Shown in pieces: positions 22,423 through 33,798 of a stretch of 64,000 nucleotides of DNA. Numbering within the stretch: the stretch's first letter is position 1; the number at the start of each line of letters is the position of its first letter. Both the position numbers and the translations under genes were made by a program. The notes below the pieces were generated by a model, which was not told where the DNA came from, did no database searches, and worked only from the letters and a program-made list of their open reading frames with translations. Origin of the DNA: Membranipora membranacea (taxonomy: Eukaryota > Bryozoa > Gymnolaemata > Cheilostomatida > Membraniporidae); contig OU612065.1 in assembly GCA_914767715.1 (NCBI GenBank), positions 18,290,001 to 18,354,000 of the forward strand. The letters run 5' to 3'.

Positions 22423-24206
22423 ATCTTTATTTTAACTCACTCACTCAGCCATAAGGTGCAGCATTTAACCGTCTTAGGTTCACACATAAGAAGCATAACT
22501 TATTCACTTTAGCTGGCTTGAGGCTGTTCCTCTTATGAGTAATAATATTGCCAGCCAGGCTGAAATCTCGCTTGGAAGAGCAGCTGGTGGCAGGCACTCA
22601 TAAATATTTCTTGGCCAGCTTGGCTAAGGTAGGATATTTCTGATCGGCTTTCTCAGTTGCAGATTTTGCACTGTACCATCCTGCACAGCAGTTTTTCCCA
22701 CTCTTTCCAATTTGTCAAAAAAATTCCAGATCTCTGATGATTTGGATGGCATGATGGTTAACTAATAGTATTCTTCAAAGTAACCTAGCTTTAGGTGCAG
22801 AGTTACGGTATTTAATCTTGTTTCCATTCTTGTGCATTCTGAGATTCACAACCAGGTCATATGAAAGCATGACCTAACCCTTAAATTTCAGACCACTTCT
22901 AACTCAATATCAATATCAATAACAATATGCCAATGAATATTGAGGAAAAACTGTGAGCTATGGATTAATCGAATACAGCACATTGATGTAAAAAGTTACC
23001 CAGTATGCATCGAGTTGATGTCAACATGAATGATGTATTATGGGTAATCTCATTCATTTTAGCTAGAAATCACATTCAATGCAGTATTGTAGTATGAAAC
23101 CCTCACAAGATGATAATATTTAGTTTCTTCTGCCCATTACGCTCAATCCTATACATTACATTCGAACGGTTGTTGTACATGAGCCCAACTTTTACATTCG
23201 GGTCTTGAATGAAAACGATTTGTATAGCATTTTGTTTTCACTGAGTAATTAGTAAAATCATATTAATTGGTTTTAATTCCTAAAATGTTATGACAATGCA
23301 ATGTCTGTCTTCTCACCACAAGAGCTAGAAAGAATATACAGATTTAAATTTAGCAACATGGCAAAAACCATTGAATAGTGAATATTGGTGCAGTACTTCC
23401 AAAGCTATGACAATACAATGATATAAGTTTTCAAGCATCAATTTGAGTGTGCATTGAATCAGCGTGACCATGTAATAAATATGTCACTGAACCAGGTTTT
23501 AATGAGAGCTTGTAAAACGTTTTTATGCCAGATAATACTAAAATTTAAAATAATTCAACGAACAGATCAGCCATCTATTCAACTTTGATGGAACAGTCTT
23601 AATTTGGCTGCCAAGGGGTGTCTTATTGAAGAGTTGTCTCTTCGGTATTAAAAAGATGATAACTCCAAATTCTGTAGACTGACTCTAAAAGCTATTAACT
23701 TGCTATTGTTATGGTTGGTTGTGCTTACTTACGTACATGCTCTCATTAATTTATCAGCGACAAACATATTTTTTCGCCACAGCATAGATTTCCAAGATGG
23801 GATCCACATGTTGTCAAATCACACTAGACATCTCTATCAAATTATTGCGACTCGATTGAGCCGACAAATTACTAGATAAGGGTCTCAACACACAAACAGC
23901 AGTTGTCAGAATTGTCACATCCTATATACCTGTTGACAAGTTGTCACTAGTGCCATGTCAGGCTAATTGGGAGGTTGCCAGTCTCACCTTTCACACTTCT
24001 TTGCTTTGTCATCTCTTCAGTCACTCAGAAAGGACAAACGTTGTCAAGTTGTCAGAAATTGTGCTGAGACTCCCATTATTATCAAATTTCCTAACAGAGT
24101 CTAATATTCTTCTACCTTCATCCTTTGTGATACTTTTCGTCATACATTTTGTCAATTTGTAGTCTATAGAGGCTGGTTTAGTATACCGGAAATTTTTTAA
24201 AACTGT
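22423..24206. other. Intergenic, no gene recognised
   Basis: No supported exon. Near 24145-24170 a short stretch ending gtcaatttgtag resembles the 5' splice context of the sulfotransferase genes, but no catalytic ORF follows. Confidence 0.4.
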
Positions 24207-27200
24207 TTAAAGATGTTTAATTTTCCATTGGCAAAAGTAATCACGTATAACAACTTTTTCGGAATCAGATAAGAAAGTCAAGTCAATTGCTTTAAATGCG
24301 AGGTGTTGGATTGTTTGCTTATCAAGGTTGAAGACATCAAGTAGATACCTGTATTCGTCTGATAGGTCTGTTGTGAAAACTCCTTTATCATCCGTCTGCA
24401 ATAAAGAATCCAAACAAGTTGATGATCTTAGATAAGGAAACAAATTCCATTTTTAATAGCTAGAAGGAGACTATTTTGACGGTTTTTTACAAAGAGATAA
24501 CTTGTACAAAGTATAAAAATGAGCTCTGGTGGCAATGCAAAAGTGCCTTGCAGGATAAAATTTTAAGGTTGTCAAATAAATTGACCTGGAGCAGGACTAA
24601 AGGGCTCAGCTTTTCAAAAGATTTGTTATTCGGAAGAAAAAAAATCATTAATAATATTGTCGAAGTATATAGAGTTATTTTTGCAACATCAACATTTAGA
24701 AATTTAAACATCAACAAAAGATCTTTCAGAATTGTTAAGAGGACTCAGAGTTCATCACATTTTCTGTGACAAAGAAAATCTGCTAATCAGTTAACACCAC
24801 CAACTCTACATACTGTGATACTGATGTGACATCTGAGGGTACTTACACATAGCGCAATAGGGTGCTCGAGCTGATGCCATACTTTAAAATGATGATCCTT
24901 AACCGTCGGTATCGTCTGAACTTTTACATTGGATGTTATACACAACTCTGCAGTAAATACAAATATATAAAACAGTCTTACACGGTGTACAGACAAATAC
25001 TGGATGGTATGGTAACGCATGGCGCTATACCCATTGCAGGCATAAATTAAAGTGTATGAATAGCCACTTTCTTCGCTTGAGAGAGCTGTTTGAGCTTTAA
25101 CAATAGACAGTTTTCTGAGGTCTAATTTGAGGAGTTGTCCTCTCTCCAGTTTGATACTTTTAACCCATGCCGCATAGGAAAAACGTGCTGAAAGAGGGTT
25201 ATCTTGAAAACCGCTTATGATAGGATAAAAATGATTTTTTGATTTAGAATCATCACCATTGAAAACCCTGGGAGCCAGGGTTTCCAAATCATTGGGGACT
25301 TGAAAGCTGACAAATCTCAATTTTAGTGATGAAATTCAAGAAAAATTTTGCCAAATTGTCCGCAAAACAGGCAGGAAATGCTATAATTGACTATCCAAAT
25401 ACAAAATTTATTTTCCAAACTATGTCCCTATCAGTTTTCAATAGTATCACTACCAAACTGGAGTGAGAACAACTCCGAATTGAGGGTCAAATCGGAGCTC
25501 AGAAAACTGTCTACACATTGATTAGAAAGCACAATATTTATCTGAGAACTTGGAATATGCAATCTCTCTGTCTTCCAAATATCCATTTTGTGTTTTGCAG
25601 TTATAGTGAGTGCGGACAGCTTTGCAAACTCAGCACTCCTTTTATATGAAGATAAAAATAGGAGAGTTACTGATCCACATTATATGAACAGCCTGGTTAA
25701 CGGTGCATTTAGTGCTTGGTTATTATGGAACGTATCACAAATCCTTGACTCACCTAGCGGGATATTAGCAGCTCTTGTTTTCCCTAGAAGTATCTGTGTG
25801 CCTCCATAATCTGGATGAATACATGTACCATGTCCAATCCTGTCAGGAGGCAAGTCCAACATGACACTAGTCTCCTCAGTAAAGCCCTCCACCTTAAATA
25901 TCATCATGGATATATGGACGTGACATATTTTTGGCTGAAACCCTATCACAAACAAAACAGACCTTTCAAAGGAGTAGTCGTAGGACTTGTGGTAACCCAG
26001 TTACGGCATAATTAGGCACAATATGTTATCTTAGCATCATCAGGGACAAGAAAACGATCTGATTTGTGTTGTTTGCACAATCATTACACCATACTAGAGA
26101 GGTTATGATTTGAAGATCAATGTGAACATGCGATGCCATAGGGTAACCAAGGTCAACCTAAAATGAACCATTCCAACATTTATCTTGAACCTGAAATTCT
26201 TGTCTCATGTGGGGTAGTATAAACAGATAGTGATGATGTCATATAAGCGCAACTAGTTTTAATGTCATAGATTTGCCCAAGAAGTGGTGATATCTTATAA
26301 ACATAAATTGTGGTGATGTCATATGAGCTCAAATAGTGGTGATGTCATATAAGCTCAAATAGTGGTGATGTCATATAAGCTCAAATAGTGGTGATGCCAG
26401 TGACAAAACGTTTTGAAAAATTTTGTAAGAATTCTTCCAAGGTAGGCGTCTATCACCCTGACATTGACAGCCGCAACCTAGAATGTAATATTTTTTATGT
26501 CAATTTTCAAACAAATATCCCTCCAGCAGGTATTGATTTGTAAGATATAAAGGAACAGTATCGAGTTTCACAACATTATTTTGCGCCAAATCAATCTATA
26601 TTTCAATCGATAAATCAATCATTCAATGTCATGCTAGCGATATTTAAGTGCCAAGTTATCTCACCTCAGCTAAGTGTAGCGCTAGCTTCAATCCATTATC
26701 TCGAGCTCTTCTCAATACAGGAACAAAATCTCTAGCATCGCCCTAAATATATAATAAACAAAGGTTGACGTTACTTGCCTCATGCAAAAATTATGGCAGC
26801 TAGGCATATATCTGTGACCAAAAAAACGAAACCACAAATATGGCTACATAACAACAGCAAGAAAGAGCAGTGACTTTACCATTACTGTTACTCGGTACTC
26901 GGTGTGTCGGTACACAGTCAAATCATCAATATACTAACGCAAAACAATCCACGTACTTTCATATCACCACTGAGATCAATTCCCACTATTAAATTGGTAG
27001 TTTGCATCAGTTCCAGGACTAAGTCTAGCGTTTCAGATGCGTGTGCCACTGAGTTTCTCCGGTCAATTGATGCAATGTAGCGGACTACTATCGGGTTATT
27101 CTCATCCTGCAGACAAATTGGTAATAAAATTGGATGCAATTTTATTTCTAATCACATCAATAGACCTTGCAAACGAGTCCTCCACATTGAAACTTCCTGT

Positions 27201-30200
27201 AATTCTAGGTCAATGATAAAGCATAAGGTTGACCCATATACTCAATAATTGATTAGTATAAATTGTGAAGTCAATGGGTTGGCCTGATCTTTCTTGCTTA
27301 AGTTGCAGTGTGTGAATACAGTTGTAATGCTTAGGAGTTTATGCGTTGTCATATCTTTGAGTATAAAACTATTTATAACAATTGGCATAGCATTGCAATC
27401 AACCAAGCAATTGCCCATTGAATGTTGGTCAGGCAGACCAAAGGAATTTCATCCAACTACAGATTTACACACATTATAAATACATGTTCGATTGGCTGTT
27501 TATGGTTTTCAACCCTTAACAGTCAATCATAGGCAACAACATCAATTCTCTACTTACACTGTACTGTTTGAGCTGCTCTATAGGCAACGTTTTATCACCT
27601 ATTGCACGTAGAATGGTCTCCATATAACTCCGCTGGGTGATATTTGATTTAGGGATCGGTCGTGGTGTACTCCTTAACTCCAGGTAGACAACTCCATCAG
27701 CAGCAAACTCATCTATCACATCACATGCCGCCTACAAAAATAACTTTGTAAGCTCTTTCAAAGGCAAATAATGTTCAGCAATGGAAATTCAAAACTTTAA
27801 ATTATTCTAAAATGATTGTTTCAAGTGTATATTTTGCGGGTGTCAAGATCAATTATTTTTCCTCATATTACCAATTGTTTGAGAAGCTTACAGAATATAT
27901 AGAGTCATGATCATCAACAAGCTGGTGGACAACACTGAACATCTTAAAGCATCTACAAAATGAAACCGATGTGGACCAAAGTGTGTAGGTGGAACTTGCA
28001 AACAATGTCAGGAATATTCCAAAATATTTTAAATATTGGAATCGTTGTCTCGCTTTATAAAGTAAAAACTTAATGTTATGTCAATCAAGGAAATACTACA
28101 ATGACACAGAGGTCACTAATTGATGGCTCTTGCAAAGAATCAACACCTTTGCTATCGTTTGTATCAAGGAATAGTTTTGGATATGGATTGCCATTATATT
28201 TGAAGTATGCAGAAGGGTATACTTGTCTATGGAAGTGCTTGTCCCATCTTCGATATCAGTTTCCAAAGCATCAAGCTGAGTGAAGTTTCTGCCACCACCT
28301 CTCTCTGCTGCTATTTTCCGCAGGGTACTCTTTGATATGGATCCATTGAGATGAGCATGAAGTTCCTGCAACAACAATTGAGTTCAGTACATAAAAGTTG
28401 CAGCCATCAGACATAGGAAAACTAAAACTAAAAATTCTACTACTGCTCAGTTGTGTTATTACTTAATTTCATCATCAATACAGAAATAGTAGATCTGTAA
28501 TGCAGGGAGAATTCTCCCTGTGTAATGGTAGCTTATGATTGCTGATTGATGATATGATTGATATCTTATCAAAGATAGACAATTTCACAGACTGAGTTTT
28601 TGTGGTAGCATTATGTATTATACCCCTGCTTTGGAACTCCTTATCCAAGCCACCCTAGTGCAGGGCGCTGTACCTAAAGACAGGAAACATGCATGTGTGG
28701 CCCCCATCTACAAGAAAGGGGACCGATGCAAAGCAGAAAACTACAGACCTGTGTCCCTAACGTTGATAGTGTGTAAGATTGCTGAGCATATCATCACAAG
28801 CCAGATCCATGACCACCTTGAGGAATTCAAGTTGCTCACAGATGCCCAATATGGTTTTCGTAGGAGAAGATCGTATGAATCCCAGTTGCTGCTAACCACC
28901 AAGGATTTCTTTCAAAATCTTGACAAGAAATCCCAAACAGATGTGATTCATCTCGACTTTGCCAAGGCATTCGACCGCGTCCCACATGACCTGCTTATCC
29001 ATAAACTACATCACTATGTAATTGACCCAGATGTTATGAAGTGGATAAATGCCTTCCTACCAGATCGAACCCAAGAAGTAACTGTCGAGGGGAAAATGTC
29101 TGGTGCTACCGCAGTCACCTCTGGGGTTCCCCAAGAGAGTGTTCTGGGGCCTCTTATGTTTCTCCTTTTTATAATCAACGACATGCCAGAGTACATCTCA
29201 AACCAATCTCGTGTCAGACTTTTCGCCGATGATGCGGTCATATACAGAGAAGTAAACACCGAGAGCGAAGCAGTCTGTCTGCAAGAAGATCTAGACAGGC
29301 TGTTGCAGTGGGAAGCTGATTGGGGGATGAGTTTTCATCCCTCCCAATGCCAGGTAATCAGAGTCACCAACAAGAAAAAGGAGATAGAGAGCTGTTATAA
29401 CATCAGAGGCCACGCTATCTTGGAGCAACTATCAGTGAACCTCTAAAATGGAAAAACCATATTGACAACGTTAGTGCCAAGAGATCTCGTACTCTGTCCT
29501 TCCTTCAGAGAAACCTCTATCACTGTGCATCAGACATCAAAGAAAGGAATTACAAAACTCTTGTGAGGCCACACCTTGAGTACTGTGCAACCATCTGGGA
29601 CCCTCACCATAAGTCACATATAAAACAGCTGGAAGCGGTACAGAACAGAGCAGCCAGATTTGTGAGAAGTGACTACTCTCGGTACGAGTCACTCCAATCA
29701 AGGAGAAAGCTGAGTAAAGCAACAATGCTCTACAAGTCTATCAACAACGATGTCACTCTGGCACTGCGAGTGTTCCACCTACCCTGGCAAATTCACCCAG
29801 TTACATTGCCAAACTGTGACCTATCAGAAGTCGAACGTCCCCGATACCATCACACTTTAGAACAGCCTGTCAGCAGCTACCAGATCAGCACAGTCTCTTC
29901 AGAGTTTCAGACTAGCTGCAGCTGCTGAGCTCAACCAGATGTTCTAAAGCCACCAGATACTCAACCACATGTACATACGTTCGAGCACCATCTTCATCCT
30001 CAGCACCTACACTACACCCTGTCATATAACAGCATCTACACCCACTGTGTATCGATGAGACGTACGTCTTCGGCATATCAACCCATAGATAGATAGATAG
30101 GTAGGTAGGTAGGTGTAGTTGTACCTTTCAGTTTCAGAGCTTGTTTCATTTTGCAATAAACTAGAGCCAACAACATTGGCTAGTTTAAGACTAGTATGAT

Positions 30201-30259
30201 GTGAACATGCTTACCACCTTAGGCATTGACTTCAAAAATTCTGTAACATCCATCTTCAT
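24207..30259 (-). CDS. ADAL: N6-methyl-AMP deaminase (ADAL), complete, 9 exons
   Basis: Exons in transcript order: 30215-30253 (start ATG 30251-30253, or the in-frame ATG at 30257-30259, which directly follows a stop), 28223-28365, 27892-27952, 27558-27731, 26957-27106, 26665-26742, 25754-25892, 24847-24947, 24207-24395. All junctions are GT-AG with consistent phase and give 357-359 residues; human ADAL has 355. The metal and catalytic motifs of the adenosine deaminase fold are in order: ELHAHLNGS (metal His pair), LHLAE (catalytic Glu), RIGHGT (His) and TDDKGVF (Asp). FAADGVVYLELRSTPR and GIDLSGD are ADAL-typical. Family role: cytosolic hydrolysis of N6-methyl-AMP to IMP and methylamine, clearing modified nucleotides from RNA turnover. 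Intron 1 is mostly a LINE; intron 7 holds a foldback element. Confidence 0.93.
25104..25512. mobile_element. ATAGACAG foldback element, copy 1
   Basis: Begins gacagttttctgag and ends with the complement ctcagaaaactgtc. The inner arms share gtcctctctccagtttg / caaactggag, gagggttatctt and similar words. It is the same element as 46159-46672, here in ADAL intron 7 and internally shorter. No coding frame of its own. Confidence 0.7.
26229..26400. repeat. 26 bp tandem repeat, 3-4 units
   Basis: GTGGTGATGTCATATRAGCT plus caaata is repeated perfectly three times at 26310-26387, followed by a partial unit and preceded by diverged units from about 26229. Each unit contains TGATGTCA, which resembles a CRE half-site; any function is speculative. 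It lies in ADAL intron 6 (25893-26664). Confidence 0.75.
28496..28527. repeat. 18 bp perfect palindrome with 7 bp target duplication
   Basis: 28503-28520 is CAGGGAGAATTCTCCCTG. TGTAATG flanks both sides (28496-28502 and 28521-28527). A relative with two extra central bases is at 31203-31225. It lies in ADAL intron 1. Confidence 0.75.
28600..30115 (+). mobile_element. 5'-truncated LINE in ADAL intron 1
   Basis: Reverse transcriptase frame from about 28613 to 29446: APIYKKGDRCKAENYRPVSL, DAQYGFRRRRS, HLDFAKAFDRVPHDLL, SGVPQESVLGPLMFLL and the active site LFADDAVIY. A frameshift near 29410-29446 moves the C-terminal part (WKNHIDNVSAKRSR, then RPHLEYCATIWDP to about 29700) into another frame. 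The 3' end is a tetranucleotide tail, ATAG then GTAG repeats, at 30085-30115. It is an inactive jockey/CR1-like non-LTR element, oriented opposite to the host gene. Confidence 0.88.
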
Positions 30260-30679
30260 CTATACAAGGCGTTGATCTATGTCCTAGGACCAGGACATAG
30301 AATTCTCCACACTTTCTTGAAAAAAACCTATGGATATATTCCCCCTAGAAAAACCTGAAAATCCCTAAACCGGAACTCATATAAAAAAGTCAGAGTTCGG
30401 CTTGCTGTTGTGTTGCTGATGATTGGGTAAAAAATAAATTGAAAGCCAATTGGAGAAGATTTCTTAAATTTAAATGATGGGTATTTCAAATTGATCTCTC
30501 TATGGATGTGACAAAAGCTGAAGACATCAATATTTTGCACAAAACAAACATTGCAAAGGTCATATATATTTAACACTGAACTCAATAGTACAATAGTACA
30601 ATTCAATGATATTTAATAATAGGGTTATGTAAGAAAACCCTGGAAATTAATCCGTCCCTGCTGCTGCCATATTCAGAGT
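30260..30679. other. Upstream of ADAL, promoter region presumed
   Basis: The minus-strand start lies at 30251-30259, so this segment should contain the ADAL 5' UTR and promoter. No TATA box or other motif was assigned. Confidence 0.3.
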
Positions 30680-30715
30680 ATAAGACCAAGGATTTCAAGA
30701 AATCCTTGATTAGAC
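30680..30715. repeat. 22 bp palindrome with imperfect 7 bp target duplication
   Basis: 30687-30708 runs CAAGGATTTC, then AA, then GAAATCCTTG. The flanks ATAAGAC (30680-30686) and ATTAGAC (30709-30715) match at 6 of 7 bases. It has the same CAAGG...CCTTG ends as the elements at 43, 17383 and 52574. Confidence 0.6.
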
Positions 30716-30848
30716 CAATTTGAGAGAGAGAGAGAGTTCAGTGATTAGACTCTCAACTACTACATCATGTAGGTATCATATGATCTTACTCCCCCATCTG
30801 ATCTATCATCTCCTCCATACTCCTAAGGTAGTGCATACACACCACAGT

Positions 30849-30941
30849 AACAATCCCATAGGCATCTGGAGTTACAAGCATGTCCAGTATCAACCACTGA
30901 TACTAGACATACTTGTAACTCCAGATGCCTATGAACAATCC
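30849..30941. mobile_element. 77 bp foldback with 8 bp target duplication
   Basis: 30857-30933 begins CATAGGCATCTGGAGTTAC and ends with the complement, ending CTATG. AACAATCC flanks both sides (30849-30856 and 30934-30941). Confidence 0.78.
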
Positions 30942-30969
30942 CCTCTTACTTGCAACAGGGAGAATGCAA

Positions 30970-31119
30970 GCTACTATCATAGACATATCGGCATAAGGAG
31001 TTTGCCAGCCTGTGAACTGCCCCCCTATGAACTGTCCATCTTTCATAGGGGGCAGTTCACAGGCTGGCAAACTCCTATCAATGAACTAAGGTTTAGTTCA
31101 TTGCTCCTATGGCTACTAT
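30970..31119. mobile_element. Foldback with 8 bp target duplication, hosting a nested foldback
   Basis: The outer element 30978-31111 begins CATAG and ends CTATG. Its arms share AGGAGTTTGCCAGCCTGTGA and the complement. GCTACTAT flanks at 30970-30977 and 31112-31119. Inside its right end sits a 25 bp palindrome (31079-31103, CAATGAACTAA...TTAGTTCATTG) with its own CTCCTAT duplication (31072-31078 and 31104-31110). Two insertion events are therefore stacked. Confidence 0.72.
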
Positions 31120-31202
31120 GACTTGTGTTGCCTGTATGTCAAGCTAAGGCATTCTCTGTCTCCTTGTGTGTGTATTCAGGGAAGGTGGAAGGTCCATTTA
31201 AG

Positions 31203-31225
31203 CAGGGAGAATGGAATTCTCCCTG
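31203..31225. repeat. 23 bp CAGGGAGAAT palindrome
   Basis: CAGGGAGAAT, GGA, then ATTCTCCCTG. It is the family of 28503-28520. The flanking heptamers no longer match. Confidence 0.5.
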
Positions 31226-31229
31226 ATCG

Positions 31230-32130
31230 GAGGTGGGGCAGATCCCAGAGAGTTGTTGTTGATGGAAACAAGTCAGCTAAAGCAGAAGTGACCTCTGGAG
31301 TGCCCCAGGGGTCAGTTATAGGCCCAGCTCTCTTTCTCTTTGATATAAATGACATGCCCACTGCCACCGACTCCGCTGTTCACATATTCGCAGACGACAC
31401 TATTATTGATAATAGTGCACTCAACCACCAAACTCTGCAAGACGATCTATGTCAACTCGAAGAATGGGAGGAGGAACATAATATGGATTTTCACCCTCAG
31501 AAATGCCAGCATATCCTGTTCTCGCGAAAGAAACACCAGCAAGATAACACATACACACTACACAACATTACCATTCCCAAGACAGTAGCCATCAAGTAGC
31601 TCAGTGTGACCCTGGACGATCAGCTGACTTTCAGGCAGCGTGTGAAAAATGTGGCTGCCAAAGCCAACTCTAGTCTAGGCTTTGTAAGGAGAACTGTGCT
31701 CACAAGCTCAACATCTGTCAAGAGCACCTCCTACACACAGATAGTACGACCAGTGCTTGAATATGCATTGCTGCTGCTGCAGACCTAGAAGCAGTTCAGC
31801 GACAGGCAGCACAAATGATCTGCGGTATAAGGAGAACAGACAGCAAGCCGAGCACTACAGGTCTTCTCAAAGGCTTAAACCTCCCCACCCTGGCGGGAAG
31901 ATAAAAATCTACTCGTCTGAAGCTGTTCCAGCACTACCACTTTGACACCACCGATAAAACCATCCAGACATACCTGCAGCCTTCAATTTCAACACCAAAA
32001 CGCAGACATCAGTACCAATATATGATACCTCACTCCAACACGCAACACCACCAGCATTAGTTCTTTATCAAGACTGCCAAGGAGTGGAACAAACCGCAGA
32101 CACTAGTGACTTCCTCAGGCCCCCTGATAG
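31230..32130 (+). pseudogene. Decayed LINE reverse transcriptase relic
   Basis: The frame around 31240-31599 shows TSGVPQGSVIGPALFLFDIN and the active site IFADDTII. It hits a stop at 31597 and continues in the same frame to about 31786 (SVTLDDQLTFRQRV, LGFVRRTV, RPVLEYALL). After that, several frames with stops carry the rest to about 32130. Both ends are missing. It is a different subfamily from the element at 28600. Confidence 0.8.
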
Positions 32131-33798
32131 GTTGTAGGAAAAAACCAGTACTATCAATTGGGCATAAATGATTATTGACCTGGTACGATTAACGGATTTA
32201 TGAGAAACCAAGTTTCCATAGTCCCGATGAAAAATCAGTGTTGAAACTATACCAGCTCAGGTATGTGCTCAGGTATGTGGGAGGAGAGGGGAGGCTGAAC
32301 ACTGCAAACATCACGCCAGCATTTAGGATCTGTCGTGCAGTAGAAGGATACATGTTTGCCGTTATATACATGACATTGAAAAGTAAACCCGGTTCTAAAA
32401 GAAACATGACATGAGTTCCAGGAAATTCAAAGGTTACGCGTCTATTGTAAGTTCTCTAGTCTGTTATTCTATGTGTGAAATGGTCTTGATCTACACATGA
32501 GGCCTAACAACTGCATTACTTGGTCTTAAGAAGTCTCAAGATTGCCTCATGCCCCAAGGCTGCCTTGCAACATATCAAAACTGTGCCTCGCAATTTGTCT
32601 TACGAGGAGTTTTCACGCATCTGTCGCCAGCGACTGGTCAAAGTGGCCTTTTAAAACCAACAAATATATTATAATATTGTTCAAACCAAAGATATGTGGT
32701 ACTCAGGCTGGTATGACTGGTTGGAGGCTAACACCAACCAATACTAATCAGCAGCCATGTCAGCAGGGAGGATGTGTGTGAAAGGCTGGTTTTATTTGGA
32801 TTCAGGGACAACAGCGGGGGCTGAAGCCTTGGATACCAAGCACTGTGAGTTTGCTTCCGAGAAGTTTGGTTCAGTCAACCAGTGGTCAGTCCCACTCTGG
32901 AAACAAGGCTTTCAATCCCCATTTCCGCAAATCAGTTGTATACCGCAGGCTTTTTGGCAAATTTTGCTTTTTGTGTTTAGGAATTCCATACCGTGTCAGA
33001 CAATTTAAGAAAGACAGTTAAAGACATTAAACTCATAGCCATAGGGAGACACATCCAAATGTTATGTAACTGAATCTTTAGGGATGGTTGCACATTTTCA
33101 TAACCGCGATCGACATGCTTGGTTTGAAAGTAAAAGATCGGATTGTATTGCATATTTTGAAAAGAAAAAGACCACGTCAAATTAGACTTCAGTTATACAG
33201 TGGTTTGTCTGCAACCCAGTGAGGTATATTTTATCTGTACTCAGCAAGATCTGCATGATCATAGAGCCTAAAGGCTAGCGTGTGTTTTTGAAATCATCAC
33301 ATGCTTTTTCCTTTTTTTGGTAGGGCTTGCATAGGCTATTTAAAAGTTACAGAACCACATGTCTGCTGACTTGACAGTTGTGCCGCTGTGATAAGGCAAG
33401 GCCTAGGGTCGCCTACTTACTCACATCATGAGCTTAATATTGCTTATCAGTCTAGCGAAGTCTTATCATTATTTCATTTGATATATGCCTACCTGCCTGA
33501 CCTTCATCATATATTAGTGCTATGTCCTATAGTGATGTATGCTTATCAGCACTGTGGCTTGAGAGTAACATGTAGGCCTTCACAGAGCAGGTTGTTCCCA
33601 CAAGGAGTAACCTGTTACTAATTTGTGCATAGAACTACACTTGGTTATCAATATTGTTCTCTTGACATGTTGAATTTATTGCATGGATATCAATTTTTTC
33701 GAAATTATCTCACTTACCTTCATGGGCCTACTCACATTATTATAATATTACCACATTAGTTTAAATTTCATTCAACAGCCTGAACATTATCTGTGAGA
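32131..33798. other. Intergenic upstream of DHRS1, no gene seen
   Basis: Short open frames only. The DHRS1 promoter should lie at the right end but no clear core motif was found. Confidence 0.4.

Noticed and set aside
23905-24180. Possible third copy of the sulfotransferase 5' region
   Set aside because: Only a short AT-rich stretch around gtcaatttgtag is similar, and no catalytic ORF follows. It could be chance.
26309-26400. CRISPR-like array
   Set aside because: The units are contiguous with no spacers and lie in a eukaryotic intron, so it is a minisatellite.
32198-32407. 69-codon minus-strand frame
   Set aside because: A short word resembles a segment near 47310, but there is no domain, splice context or conserved frame.
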